64,000 nt of DNA from Dryas octopetala. Taxonomy: Eukaryota; Streptophyta; Magnoliopsida; Rosales; Rosaceae. Both the position numbers and the translations under genes were made by a program. Positions 47,596 through 59,984 of this stretch are shown in pieces; the stretch's first letter is position 1; the number at the start of each line of letters is the position of its first letter. The DNA is taken from contig OY992840.1 of assembly GCA_963921425.1 (NCBI GenBank), positions 932,501-996,500 on the forward strand, given 5' to 3'. The notes under the pieces are model-generated. The model was not told the origin of the DNA. It searched no databases and saw only the letters and a program-made list of their open reading frames with translations.

Positions 47596-48097
47596 TGTTG
47601 GGCTCGTCTCTTTTAAGAGACTTAATATGACCCACAATTGAGTTCTCTAATAAGTATGACTAGGCCCATATATATGTGTTTAATGTAAACATTTATGTTA
47701 AACAAAACAGCAAACCGTTGGGGGTGAGAAAGAGTCAAACTACCTATTTCATTTAGGACTCTAGTAGTGGGTTGAAGAGAGAAATTAGCTGAAGCACTTT
47801 TCCTTGATGGTAGGAATTGATACTAGTCAGTTGTTTTTCACGTTCATTCAAAAGGGTCCCTAGTCTAGCTTATATAACTGCATGTGTATACCATCAATAA
47901 GGTATTCAAGAAAGCTATAGGCCAGAAGCTAGATCTTTTGAGTTGTAGTTTCGTTCTTGCAGTTGTGGGATATACTGAAGGCTGATCGACTATAGCAGGA
48001 ATTGATTTTCACGACTTGGACATTAGTAATGGCTGGAGGTAAAACTTACTCAACTTCCGTTGTGCAATTTGTATTGTATCAATTAAGTTTTATATAT
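47596..48097 (+). mobile_element. 5' LTR of the plus-strand copia
   Basis: It starts TGTTGGGCTCGTC and runs to the primer-binding site at 48099-48110 (TGGTATCAGAGC). A TATA-like CTTATATAACTGC lies near 47872. No second copy of this LTR was found after the pol end at 53119, so the element lacks its 3' LTR. Confidence 0.7.
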
Positions 48098-48098
48098 T

Positions 48099-48110
48099 TG
48101 GTATCAGAGC
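48099..48110 (+). other. Primer-binding site of the plus-strand copia
   Basis: TGGTATCAGAGC directly follows the LTR. It is complementary to the initiator tRNA-Met 3' end, as in most copia elements. Confidence 0.85.
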
Positions 48111-48699
48111 CAGGTTTCAGTTCATATTGTTCAGTATATAGCCTACATCAATGTTTTTCTTTTGTTTATTTACATAATGTTTGTAAGCATGTTGTTGACC
48201 TCTTATTATGTAATTATATACAATTGATTGAGTGTCTATTCTGTGTTGATCTCTTATTGATGAATTCAATACTAGGTTTATAAGTTATAACAGAAAGAAA
48301 ATTTAATTGGTTGTTAAGGTTTATTGATGTTATATTAATGATTATCGACATTTCCTTGAGAATAGCCATAGCATATTGAGATTATATGTTTATGGATTGT
48401 ATTTCTTATGACATCAATAAATTGTGATTAATCCATTTGAATAAGTGCTCTACTTTACAGGGAGGTAATTATTGTGTGTTTTAATTGGAATAGAATTCAA
48501 ATAGTGTGTTAGCTAGGGATTAAGATAGAAAATTTCTAAACACATAGATACATAATTTTTTATTTTTGATGCTATAAGCTCACTAGTTTTATTAATCAAG
48601 ATTTATGTAAATTCTATGCAAGAAGCCTCTAACCACAAAAAGGTATATATGAATTTACATTGGTTAACCGATCAATACAGTTAAGTTTCATAGCAGATA

Positions 48700-51600
48700 A
48701 CATGTATGTTTTTCCTTTGAATTAATTTTGCAACTATTCCTACTTTTGATTTTGCTCGTGTTCCTATGTTGTGTGGTGATAATTTTTCTGATTGGAAAGA
48801 AAAGGATCGTTTAGCTTTGGGATGCATGGACCTTGACTTGGCACTCCGTGAGGATCAACCTCCTTTGCCCACAGATATAAGTATGCCAAGTGAGAAGGCT
48901 TTGTATGAGAAGTGGGAGCGATCTAATCGCTTGAGTTTAAATCTCATCAAGTCTCATATCAGCAAGAGCATTAGGGGTTCAATTCCAGAATGTGATAAAG
49001 TGACAGATTTCATGAAGGCAATTGATAAAACAATTTGTGAAGTCTAACAAGGCACTTAATTGCTAGCACCTTGATGCAGAAACTTTCAGGCATGAAGCAT
49101 GACAATTACAAAAGTGTGCGTGAGCACATTATGGAGATGAGGGACATTGCTGCTCAACTAAGGTCCTTAGAGATAGACCTCTTAGAGTCATTCTTGGTCA
49201 ATTTCATTCTCAATTATTTTCCAACTGAATATGGGGCATTCAAGCTAGGTGTTGTATAACACACATAAGGAAAAATGGTTAACCAATGAACTTTTGACCG
49301 TGTGTGTTCAAGAAGAAGAGAGATTGAACCATGAGAAACTAAAGACTGCTCATCTAGTGACTGATGTTAAAGGAAAAGCCAAGAAAGGCAATGATGTCTC
49401 CCAAGTGAGGAAGGAAAACATAACACCAATGAAGAAATTTGGTGATAAGGATGCTTGCTTCTTTTTTAAGAAAAAGGGACACATGAAGAAAGATATATTG
49501 CCTTAAGTATAAGAAATATATGGCTCGAAAAGATAGCTGATCTATTCTCTTTTGTGTGTCATGAAATTCATTTTGTTGATGTTCCTAATAATACATGGTT
49601 GATTGATTATGGTGCTACAATTCACATTTCCAATATCAATCATGCAGGGCTTTCTAAACCTAAGGAAACCGAAGGGAAATGAACAAAGCATCTATTCTGA
49701 AAACCAGATGCACTCAAGTATGGAGGGCGTTGGGGCCTTTAGAATTATTTTGTGAAAAACACCTTTTATATTCCATCTGTTTCGAAATTAGCACCTTTGG
49801 GTTTTAAGTTTGTATTTCTATTGGAAATGGTTTTTTAATTGATGGTTTGCATAAACTTAATTTAGATCTTACTTATGAATGCATTCTTTTAACCAACATG
49901 CATGATGATATTGGTACCAAACGTGTCATTATTGATGAACACTCCTCTAAGCTATGGCATAGGATATTGGGACATATCTCCATAGAAAGAAGTAAGAGAT
50001 TGGTAAATGATAAAATATTATCATCTTTTGATTTTAAGGATTTTGGTACTTGTGTGGATTGCATAAAGGGCAAGCAAACCAACAAGTCTACCACTAAAGG
50101 TGCCAAAATTAAGGAGTTATGAATGACTTAAGATATGATCATACACACTGATATATGTGGTTCGTTTCCCACTTCCTGTCTAAATGGTCAGAGATATTTT
50201 ATCTCATTCATTGATGATTATTCAAAATTTATGTATCTCTATCTTCTTTATAATAAGACAGAGGCACTAGATGCTTTTAAAACATATAAAGCTAAAGTAC
50301 AGAGACAAAAGAAAAGAAAAATCAAATATGTAAAGTTAGATAGAGGTGGCGAATATTATGGTAGATACACAGAAAAGGGACAAATGCCTGGTCCATTAGC
50401 TCAATTGCTTGAAAAGGAAGGCATTATTGGACAATATACAATGCCTAACACACCTCAACAAAATAGTGTAGCTGAAAGAAGGAATCGTACACTTATGGAT
50501 ATGGCGAGAAGCATGATGAGCAATTCTAATCTTCTCTTATTTTTGTGGAGTGAAGCTTTAAAAACTATTGTATATGTTTTAAATAAAGTTCTATCTAAAG
50601 CCGTTCCCAAAACACTTTTTGAAATTTGAAACTGATGGAAACCAAGTTTGAGACATTTGAATATATGGGGCTGTCATATTGAGGTGAAGGTTTATAATCC
50701 ACAATTAAAGAAATTGGACCCAAGGATAGTGAGTGGATCTTTTATAGGCTACACTGCCAATTCTATAGGATACATATTTTATTGTCCTTCTCACATGCCA
50801 AGAATTGTTGAAGCTAGAAATGCTAAATTTCTTGAGGATCTTGAGCTGAGTGGGAGTGAATTACCTCGTAATGTAGAATTTGAGGAAGCAAAAGAACCCA
50901 TTGGGTCTTTCTCAAAAGAAGGAGAATTGGTTGTTTCCCAAGAAAATCCATTAATGGATGTTACTAAAGAACAACTAATTCAAGAGGGACCACTTCATAT
51001 GGAAAAAGTTCATGAACCTACTACCCAAAATTTACAAAACGTAAATGAGGAGATAGGTGTCATGAGGTCTACAAGAATAAAGAGACCAACAATTTCTAAG
51101 GATTATATTGAATACCTACAAGAGTCTGCTTATGATGTTGGACTAAAGAATGATCCAAGCTCATTTTCACAAGCCATGACAGAAGAAAATTCTAATTCAT
51201 GGTATGATGCCATGAAAGATGAAATGAATCTATGGCTAAAAACAAGTCTGAGATTTAGTTGTATTACCTTATGGAAAATCAACCATTGGTTGTAAGTGGG
51301 TCTGCAAGACCAAAAGCAATGCATCAGGGAACATTGAACGATATAAGGCTAGACTTGTAACCAAAGGTTTTAGTCAAAAGGAAGGCATTTATTACCATGA
51401 AACCTTCTCTCCGATTTCAAAGAAGGATTCATTTAGAATAATCATGGCTTTGGTGGCTCATTTTGATTTAGAGTTGCACCAAATGGATGTGAAAACGGCA
51501 TTCCTAAATGGGGATCTTGAAGAAGTGGTATACATGAAACAGCAAGAAGGTTTCACATGTGATAAAGAAAGTCATTTAGTTTGCAAATTGAAGAAATCCA

Positions 51601-53119
51601 TATATAGACTTAAGCAGTGGCGGATCCAGAAATCAATTATTATGAGGGCAAAATTAACCCAGCGAGCAAAGACAGTCGCGAGGGAGCAGCCGCGCAAAGG
51701 GCGATGACGTTTCTGCCCTTCGTTTCTACCTTGGCCCTTGAGTCTGGTCTGGCTCTATTCTGTCACTCACCCTTTCACGTGATTGTCACTCACCCTTTCA
51801 GCCTTTCTTCCCTTTTCTTTGTAGTCTAGTTCTTATTTTCTTGTTTAGACATTTACACAAACACATTGAATGCATTCTTGCCCTTGCGCCTGCCACCAAG
51901 ACCCAAACTTCATGGGGTCAAAAAGTTTCCTCAAGCCCAGCATTTTTGGGCTCATGGGGTCAATTGACCCCATTGACCACACCCTGCATCCGCCCCTGGA
52001 CTTAAGTAGGCCTCCCATCAATGGTATTTAAAGTTTCATGATGTAATCATTTCATATGGATTTACTGAAAATATCGTTGATCAATGCATATACCTTAAGT
52101 TTAGTGGGAGTAAATATATTTTCTTAATCCTATATGTGGATGACATTTTGCTTGCAAGCAGTGATTTAGGTTTGCTATATGAGACAAAGAATTTCCTTAG
52201 CCAAAACTTTGATATGAAGGATATAGGTTGAGCCTCTTATGTCATTGGCATAGAGATTCACAGTGACAGATCTTGAAGAACATTGAGTTTGTCTCAAAAA
52301 GCTTACATTGAGAAGATTTTGGAAAGATTCAGAATGAAATATTGTTTTCCTTATGTTGCACCAATTGTTAAAGGGGACAAAATCAGTTTGGATCAATGCC
52401 CACAAAATGATCTGGAACGAAAGCAGATAAAAAACATACCTTATGCTTCAATTGTTGGTAGTATAATGTATGTACAAGTCTACATAAGACCTGATATTGC
52501 ATATGCAGTTGGAATGTTAGGCCGATACCAAAGTGATCCAGAAATGGCACATTGGAAAGCTGCTAAGAGAGTCTTTCGATATTTTCAAGGAACCAAGGAC
52601 TATAAGCATACATACAAACGCGCTGATCATTTGGAAGTGATTGGATATTCAGATTTGGACCATGCTAGATGTGTAGACACAAAGAAGTCTACTTCAGGCT
52701 ACGTTTTCCTTTTGGCTAATGGTGCTGTATCTTGGAGGAGCATTAAGCAAACTTTAGTTGCTTCGTCTACCATGCAGGCAAAGTTCATTGCTTGCTATAA
52801 GGCTACTACACATGCTTTATGGATGAGCAATTTTATAACAAGTATAAGGGTTGTCGATTCTGTAGCAAGACCTTTAAAAATTTACTGTGATAATGAGGCT
52901 GCGGTTTTCTTCTCTAAGAATAACAAGTCTGTAAGCAAAAATAGGCATATTGACATAAAGTATTTGGTTGTCAAACAACATGTCAATAGAAAAGAAATTT
53001 TTATTCATCACCTAAGCATTGAGTTAATGCTAGCAAACCCTATGACTAAAGGCTTGTTAGTAAAATTGTACAAGAGTCATGTGGAACATATAGGACTTAT
53101 TAGCTATTCTTGTATTTAA
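48700..53119 (+). pseudogene. Decayed copia gag-pol, several frameshifts and stops
   Basis: In order: gag (VPMLCGDNFSDWKEKDRLAL from about 48760); a degenerate zinc knuckle at about 49455 (CFFFKKKGHMKK, two Cys lost); protease TWLIDYGATIHIS at about 49590, with DYG for DSG; pre-integrase (LWHRILGHIS, about 49955); integrase ([38 protein letters not shown], 50135-50629); RT ([18 protein letters not shown], then a hAT insertion, then LYVDDILLASSDLG at about 52130); RNase H (YSDLDHARCVDTKKSTSGY, where SDADWAGC is usual, and NRHIDIKYLVVK); stop at 53119. Breaks include a stop in DMKDIG-ASYV and frame changes near 49050, 49260, 49505, 50630 and 51290. It cannot move on its own. Confidence 0.85.
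51615..51998. mobile_element. 384-bp hAT-type element in the copia RT, perfect 8-bp duplication
   Basis: The termini CAGTGGCGGATCCAG and, as reverse complement of the right end, CAGGGGCGGATGCAG are typical hAT ends. GACTTAAG is repeated exactly at 51607-51614 and 51999-52006. Excision of the element plus one copy rejoins the RT reading (YRLKQ followed by the downstream QWYLKF-type sequence, with a stop). It is non-coding and includes GGGGTCAATTGACCCC-like palindromic sequence near 51957. Confidence 0.9.
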
Positions 53120-53880
53120 TTTACTGTTTATGAAAATTTCATTATTTATTATTTCGACCCCCTATGAGTGTTGCAAAGTGACACACTAATCTAGAAACTT
53201 AAATTACTTTAAATCTAACCTAGCTTAAGAAATGGATGGTTGATTTTTGAGATAACTAAAACAAAATGCAACTAAAATATAAGACAAGCTAATAAAATAA
53301 ATAAAAGGGCAAAAATTTAAATATTAGATCTAGGGAGGAAAAATGTCAACTTTTTGGTATTGGAACTTAAAAAATGGTATGAAAACCAAGGTTTGGGTTC
53401 CACGCCACTATGAACATATCAAGTGAGGTTTTTAATAATTTCCCAAAAGGCAAGGCATCCAAGAGTCAACTTGAAGCAAAAATATTTATGATTAAGCACC
53501 AAAATTGAAAATTTATATGGTAGACTTTTTTTCACTTCAAAATACAAACTTTAAGAAACTAAGTGAACCGAAGGCTAAGGAACAACTAAAGTTCAAAAAT
53601 ATTGTGTTTAAAAAAAGATTAACCATAAAGCAAAAATGTGGAAAGAGGCTCTAACTACCCATGATATATGACATCATGGGTAAAAGATGGTTTCTTTCTC
53701 ATTTTATAAACAAGATCTAAAACTTGTAGGCTCTAGGCAAGGGGAAACTAACTAAAAGTCTCAACTTGATAATATTCATGGTGGTGTTTCCCACTTACCT
53801 TGGTAAAGGGGTTTAGTGACCACTCATGAGTTTGGAACTAAGATAAAAGGATAATATAAAATAAAACAACATTTAAACTA
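53120..53880. other. Unclassified repeat-like sequence, left of the hAT element
   Basis: No coding sequence was recognised. The AT-rich text resembles non-coding retroelement sequence and continues after the hAT element at 55328-55502, so both parts once formed one stretch. Confidence 0.35.
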
Positions 53881-53888
53881 GCTAAGAG

Positions 53889-55319
53889 CAAGGAGTAAAA
53901 TTTCGTTTTTTGAAGAGGGCGAAATTTTATCACAATACCAAAATATTTTCGTTAAAATTTCGGAAATTTCGGCGAAATTTCCATAATTTCGACGAAATTC
54001 CTGAAATTTCGACGAAAATTTCGGCTTGGGGTGGGATTTCTGGGTTTCAATGGGCTTCGGGCGGCATGGGGAGAGAGAGAGAGAGAGATGAGGTCGGGGA
54101 GAGAGAAAGAGATGAGAGAGATGAGGTTGATCTGGCAGTGTGTGCGGCTGGAAGAAAGAGATGAGATCGATCTGGTGGTGTGTGCGACTGGAAGAGAGAG
54201 ATGAACTCGATCTGGTGTGTGAGGTTGGTGTGTGCAGCTGGAAAAGAGAGATGAGGTTGGGGAGAGAGAGAGAGAAAAGCTAAAGCTTGATGAGTTAAAG
54301 CCTCAGACTAAGGAGTGAAAAAGATCTGAGAGAGAGAGATGGTCGATCTGCCAATTAAAGCCTTAGAGAGAGAGAGAGATGGTCATTCTGCCAATTACTT
54401 GTTTGATTGTTTCTAGGCACAGGCGCACAGCCAATTAGCCAATCAGCCAATCCAATTCAACTTCTTTTGATTTTTGTCTTTTTTGTCAATTTCACTTTAT
54501 ACTTTTAAGTTTTTAAAATAACGTTTTTATTTTTATTTTTATTCCAAATTCTTTTAACAATTTTAATTGATTTTAATTGATTTTGGGTTTTTAACTTTTT
54601 AAAACGCAAAATAGAAATTACCCAAAAGCCCCTCACAATCAAACGCCCGTAACTTTTAAACCGTAGCTCCGATTCATGAACAGTTTGTGTGTATGCGTTT
54701 GTGAGCTCGAGTTATTTCCAATAGCACAAAAATTAAGATTAAAAACCCATTATTGAAAATAGTCAACTTTGGAGTCAAACTAAATTATATAAAATTTAAT
54801 TAAAACAAACATTTTTAAAAATAATCACTATCCAATTTTTTTGAAATTTGGAGAATTTGTGAAATTAAAATTTTAGGTAAACCGCTATCACCGCTGCTGC
54901 ACTAGGTTGGTTCTCCTTTAACTCAATTTGATTATCAAAGACCATTTCCAAGTCCTTTTGAGTAAGCTTGCTACTTCTCGTTGCCACAATGGTGATTTAT
55001 TCGTGTAATTTCATTATATAATTATTAATTAGTGAAACATTTTTTTAACAGTATTTGCCCCCAGCGCGCATTATATTAATCACATATCACATGAAACCTA
55101 CCATATAATTTTGTTTCTTTAATATTTTTTATCATTATAGTAGATAATATGTTAAATAAGCATATGGTCAAATTTCATTCAAAATTTTCGTATTTTGATA
55201 ATAATTTCCGTCGTTTTTGTCTAATTTTGTCGAAATCGAAATTTTAATCGAAATTTCCTCGAAAATTTCCGTCGAAATTTCCATCGAAAATTTCTTCGAA
55301 ACCGAAATTTTACTCCTTG
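53889..55319. mobile_element. hAT-type non-autonomous element, 1.43 kb, with subterminal motif arrays
   Basis: The termini are CAAGGAGTAAAATTTCG on the left and its exact inverse at the right. GCTAAGAG flanks both sides (53881-53888 and 55320-55327). Both subterminal regions are packed with GAAATTTCG / CGAAATTTC words (53924-54027 and 55180-55305), the kind of array that binds hAT transposases in autonomous relatives. The interior has a GA-rich section (54069-54380). No transposase frame exists. Confidence 0.8.
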
Positions 55320-55502
55320 GCTAAGAGCAATTAAATAAAATTAAATAACAACTAGAGATTTAACAAACAACTAAATAGCATAAAGTAAATAAGAGACAAG
55401 AGACAAGAGAGACATAAAATAAACTAGAAATTCATTTCATTAAAATAAAAGTGCAATAAATGACTTTCCTATTCTCTCTCTTACAACATAGCCAAAATGC
55501 TT

Positions 55503-56888
55503 TGTTAGTTTCTAGGATTTGTTATATTGGCTATTTTCCTTGTCAAAACCATTGTATTTATTTTTATTTAATCACTCACAAGCTCTAGGCTAGATTAAGG
55601 ACAAGTTCAGCTGTATTGAAGAAGTCAAGAATGAACAAGACTCAAGGTATACTGCACTTCATTCAATTCATGAAAATATCATTTTTGTGTCCATTTGACT
55701 AGTCATAAAGAACAATGTTTTTCACGTACAGTGGTTGATACAGTGACAGACACTGCAGTGAGGCAATTTCGGGTTTTTCTTTTAAAGCCCATTTCATTGA
55801 AAGCCCATTCTCTGTTTTTTGCTAAACATACATGTGCATTGCACATAACTTGGTTCCCCCACTGTATCAATCAGATCTGATTGCATCTTAGTCATTCACG
55901 CCACACACTTACACACACATCAGCACTATTCATCATCTTCTCCATTTCTGATTTTTGCAAAATAAAGCAATATTGGTTTTTACAGCTCCTCATTCCTATC
56001 CTTAGTAATACTAGGATACCCCTCTAGGACAAAGGGAATATGCCCCTTATTCGTCTCGTGTGGACAGCCATTGATTGGCTTCCACGTGGCTCGGGCAAAC
56101 ATGGAAATGGTGTGTGTGTGTGTACGGGTATATGATGTACTCTGTTCAGATCTTTTGGTGTGTGTCTATGAGCATTTTCAGTGGGTATTTTCGTGCTTTT
56201 ATGCCTGGGTATTTTCAGGGGTGAGTGCTCATTTTTATCAAGTCAGAAAATGTTCATTTAATTCTTAAAAATCAAAATGATTTTCTGAACTTGTTTGTTT
56301 CATCTAAAATTCTAAATGGGTTTGAGTGTTTAAATCTTTTTATATATTTTTCAAACACATTCATTTTAGATTTTAGTTGAAGGATTCAGTATCAACCTTT
56401 TCATGCCTCTAGCTTGAGAAGGTTGATCTTCTTTTTAAGAATCCAACATTGGCATATCATGTTCATACATTGATGAATCTATTGGGCTTGGTGTGAATTG
56501 GTGTCATGGGTTGATGAGCTTGGAGTTGGAGCTGCCTTCTTCATGAATGACCGATTGCCTTGCTTATGGAAGTTGCACAAAGGGGTAAGAAAGCTGCCAC
56601 TTAGTCTAGGACTTAGTGATTGAGCTTGTGTGCTGTGTGCTCCCTTTGTATTGAACTTCTTCTTTAGTGGATTGCTTGGTCAGCTGGAAAGACCCCCAGT
56701 TTTTAACCGTTAATGGTTTTCTGGGTGAACAATCGTGTGGCTTGTTTGTGATTTGTTTCCTATGTGTTGCTGATTATTGATTCGAAAATATCTTCACAAG
56801 ATCACACACTTCACTTTAGCATGTTAACTTAGACCATGAATGCTAAATGAAAGTTTGTTAAATCTGTCCACACACCACTTTAGTTGTT
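55503..56888 (+). mobile_element. Second SIRE-like LTR (solo or partial)
   Basis: It is colinear with 41093-42483, starting at the same TGTTAGTTTCTAGG, with many scattered substitutions and small indels. The LTR probably extends beyond 56888, perhaps to about 57080, because the other copy was cut at that point. No primer-binding site or pol was found next to it. Confidence 0.7.
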
Positions 56889-57588
56889 GATAGCACTGGG
56901 ATGCCTACATTGATAGATCCTTTGAGTGCATAGGTTGTCACTCAATTCCCTGGTGTGTTCTGACTTGTGGTATTTACTGAAGTTGGTTTGATTTTACAAG
57001 TAAATCTGGAGTTTCAGATTTTAGTTACTGCATCGTCAGAGTTGTGTCTGTTTGACTAGTTCTTGAATGATCATATAAAATAAAAATTGGGGTCCGATCA
57101 CTGAAAGTGAATTTAATCAAGTTAATTGAGTGAATAGATCACCTAAATTAAACTTTCAGGCTTTGAGAGAGAAATCCTAAGAGTAGCTAAAAGATGCAGA
57201 AAAAAGATCCCCAAAATGAAGGCTAAAGGTTCCTTTATATAGACCCAATGCTAAGGTTTGTGAGGGAATTTCTAAGAAGGTCCAACTAAAATATCTGAGA
57301 GGTTTGGGGCATGTGGCAGCGTGAGTATGGCTGGGAAGAAAGATGGTGACATCTATTGAGATGCGTGTGAATGGATCAGCACAAAGAGAAAGGGTGCTAG
57401 ATTTATCTGGAAGCATCTGGAAGAGAGGACATGTGTCGCCGTGTGAGTGGCTAGAGGAAGATTAATGTTGAGAAAAGAGAGAGAGGCGAAAGGAAGGTTG
57501 ATGCAGCTAGCGGCTCATGTGGGTGCACGGGGAAGTGTGAGAAAGAGAGGAAAGCAGGCAACTCGGCTAAGAATTGGCTTAGGCGGCT
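56889..57588. other. Possible LTR end and unclassified retroelement sequence
   Basis: The first 200 bases may be the rest of the SIRE-like LTR. From about 57100 the minus strand has a TATA-like TATATAAAGG (near 57233) and a GA-rich plus strand, resembling part of another LTR. No gene was seen. Confidence 0.35.
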
Positions 57589-58300
57589 AGGAATGAGAAA
57601 GGGTGCGTGACTGTTCTGTTAGAAATGATCATATAAACGCAGTGGGAAATAAATTTTATACGATCATGCTTCGGATTGAGATATGATACAATAATATCTA
57701 TCATTTACAAAATAGGATTCATATCTTGTTCTTTCGATTAGAAGCCTACCAAGGTGCGAATCCACAAGCTCTCCACCAGTTGGTCCTTATAGTCACACAA
57801 AGATGTATGACCTCTAATTAGTCCACGCTATGAGGAGATGCAGGGATTGAACTCTCTGGAGAATAAGAGTGCTAGCTCTCTTTCTCAAGAATGACCTTTT
57901 GATAGACTTGAGTCGGACAACTTGACTATAAGCCTATTTAAATAGACTTGAGTGGAACATTCTTGTTCCACAAAGGGGGCCCGGCCACGTACCTAGTCTT
58001 ATAGACCAAGTTAGCTGGTCCATTTGACTAGGTAATTAATCATTTAATTATTTAATTAATTAATTAACTCTTAATTAATTAATAAGCCCAAAAACCCATC
58101 ATTTTAATATTCTTTCTATTATCATTTAGGCTCATTAATTAACCCATTAATTAATTTTGTCAAGTCCATTTCTAATACCATCACACACCTCTTGGAGTGT
58201 GACCTCTTAAGTTCCAATTGAATCTGGCAGTGGATTGAGACACGTTCTCAAAATAACCCAATCTGGGTAAAATGTCATTTTACCCTTTAGGTCAGTAGGA
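57589..58300 (-). repeat. Tandem duplicate of the copia LTR end plus its flank
   Basis: A flank containing GGAATGAGAAAGGGTG and the LTR part starting TGTTAGAAATGATC (57617) are repeated at 58301 (GGAATGAGAGAGGGTG) and 58329. Similarity ends near 58293, equivalent to about 59047. The copies differ at many sites, so the duplication is not very recent or has an earlier origin. Confidence 0.65.
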
Positions 58301-58328
58301 AGGAATGAGAGAGGGTGTGTGACTGTTC

Positions 58329-59955
58329 TGTTAGAAAATGATCATATAAACGCAGTGGGAAATAAATTTTATACGATCATGTTTCGAATTGAGATATGAT
58401 ACAATAATATCTATCATTTACAAAATAGGATTCATATCTTGTTCTCTCGATTAGAGCCTACCAAGGTGTGAATCCACAAGTTCTCTATCAGTTGGTCCTT
58501 CTAGTCACACAAAGATATATAACCTTTAATTAGTCCACGCTAGGAGGAGATGGAGGGATTGAACTCTCTGGAGAATGGGAGTGCTAGCTCTCTTTCTCAA
58601 GAATGACCTTTTGATAGAAAGAACGTAAAGTGATTTATCTAGAGTATCACCTTGTCAGATATTTTGACTATAAGCCCATATAAATAAACTTGAGTGGAAA
58701 ACTATTATTCCACAAAGAGGGGGGGGGGGGGGGGAGGGGGCAGCCACCTAGTCTTACGGACAAAGTTAGTTGGTCCATTTGACTATGTAATGAACCATTT
58801 AATTATTTAATTAATTAACTCTTAATTAATTAATAAGCCCAAAAGCCCATCATTTTAATATTCTTTCTATAATCATTTAGGCTCAATTAATTAAGTCATT
58901 AATTAATTCTGTCTAAGCCCATTTCTAATACCAACCTACACCTATTGGTGTGTTACCTCTTAAGTGTTCCAATTGAATCCGGCAGTGGATTAAGACATGT
59001 TCTCAAAATATCCTAATCTTGATAAAATACCATTTTACCTTTAGGTCTCTACAAGTCAAAATTGACGCCTAGCAGAGTGTCATGACTACCCGAATTATCG
59101 GAAAAGAGAAGAACCTATTCAGTCTTCGATTGCAATACAATACAGTCTCTCTATCATCCTATGTTCCTGAATTATGGTCAGGTATGGAATTCTGTCAACC
59201 TTAGCATAATCCTTGAGACCCAACACTTATGTATAGATTCTATTCGACCATGAAACCTTGTTTCTATGATTTAGTACTTTCGCCAAAGATTCCTGAATCT
59301 AAACATCTGTTGTCTCTTGAAACATATCTCCTATTACCAGGAGTGATAGATCATGTGTTGAGTACACACATGCCCCCATACGTCAGTGGCTATACTTAAT
59401 ATGTACCTTTAACTAGACTCTAGGAATCTAGCTTTATGATACAGTCAAAGCATAGCGACCGAACACACAGGACAACTGTGGCGTCTAAAGTTTAGAGACC
59501 AATTGTATTATCCAGACTTAACGAATTTCTGCTGACGTGTGAGTCATACTCCATAACAGGTATTCATTATATCAGTTACGTTCAGTGAACCATTTTTTGG
59601 CACCCATGATCTTCTCCTAGTGTTTCTACAACGATAATCTGAGACCGATTATCCTAGACGTTAAGCAAAGATAGATCATGCTGGCTTCACTGGATTGATA
59701 TTGTCCAGTTATCAATCCTGTAACTAGAAACTGATTAGACTTCAAGTACTAAGAGATATAAGTCTTACTGTCCTATCTTCTTTAGGATATTATTCCTTTA
59801 ACTTGAAATCATGGACCTCTTTTATGCATATACACATATATTATGATATAGTATGTATATGAAGGATGAAACATAAAAGACAAGTTTACCCATTGATATT
59901 AAAAATATACACAATATGTTTAATAAAATGATTTTCATAAGTGCATAATCCAACA
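58329..59955 (-). mobile_element. 3' LTR of a minus-strand copia, 1.63 kb
   Basis: On the minus strand it begins TGTTGGATTATGCAC right after a purine tract (AAGTGGGAGA, 59956-59966) and ends …TTTCTAACA at 58329. Both the TG…CA ends and the tract fit a copia 3' LTR. A G-tract of about 17 bases lies at 58719-58735. It is related to the segments at 37166 and 44008. Confidence 0.75.
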
Positions 59956-59984
59956 TCTCCCACTTGCAATAATGCCAATCGACT

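Noticed and set aside
46982-48110. tRNA genes suggested by TGGTATCAGAGC and its complement
   Set aside because: These 12-base matches are retrotransposon primer-binding sites next to LTR ends; no cloverleaf surrounds them.
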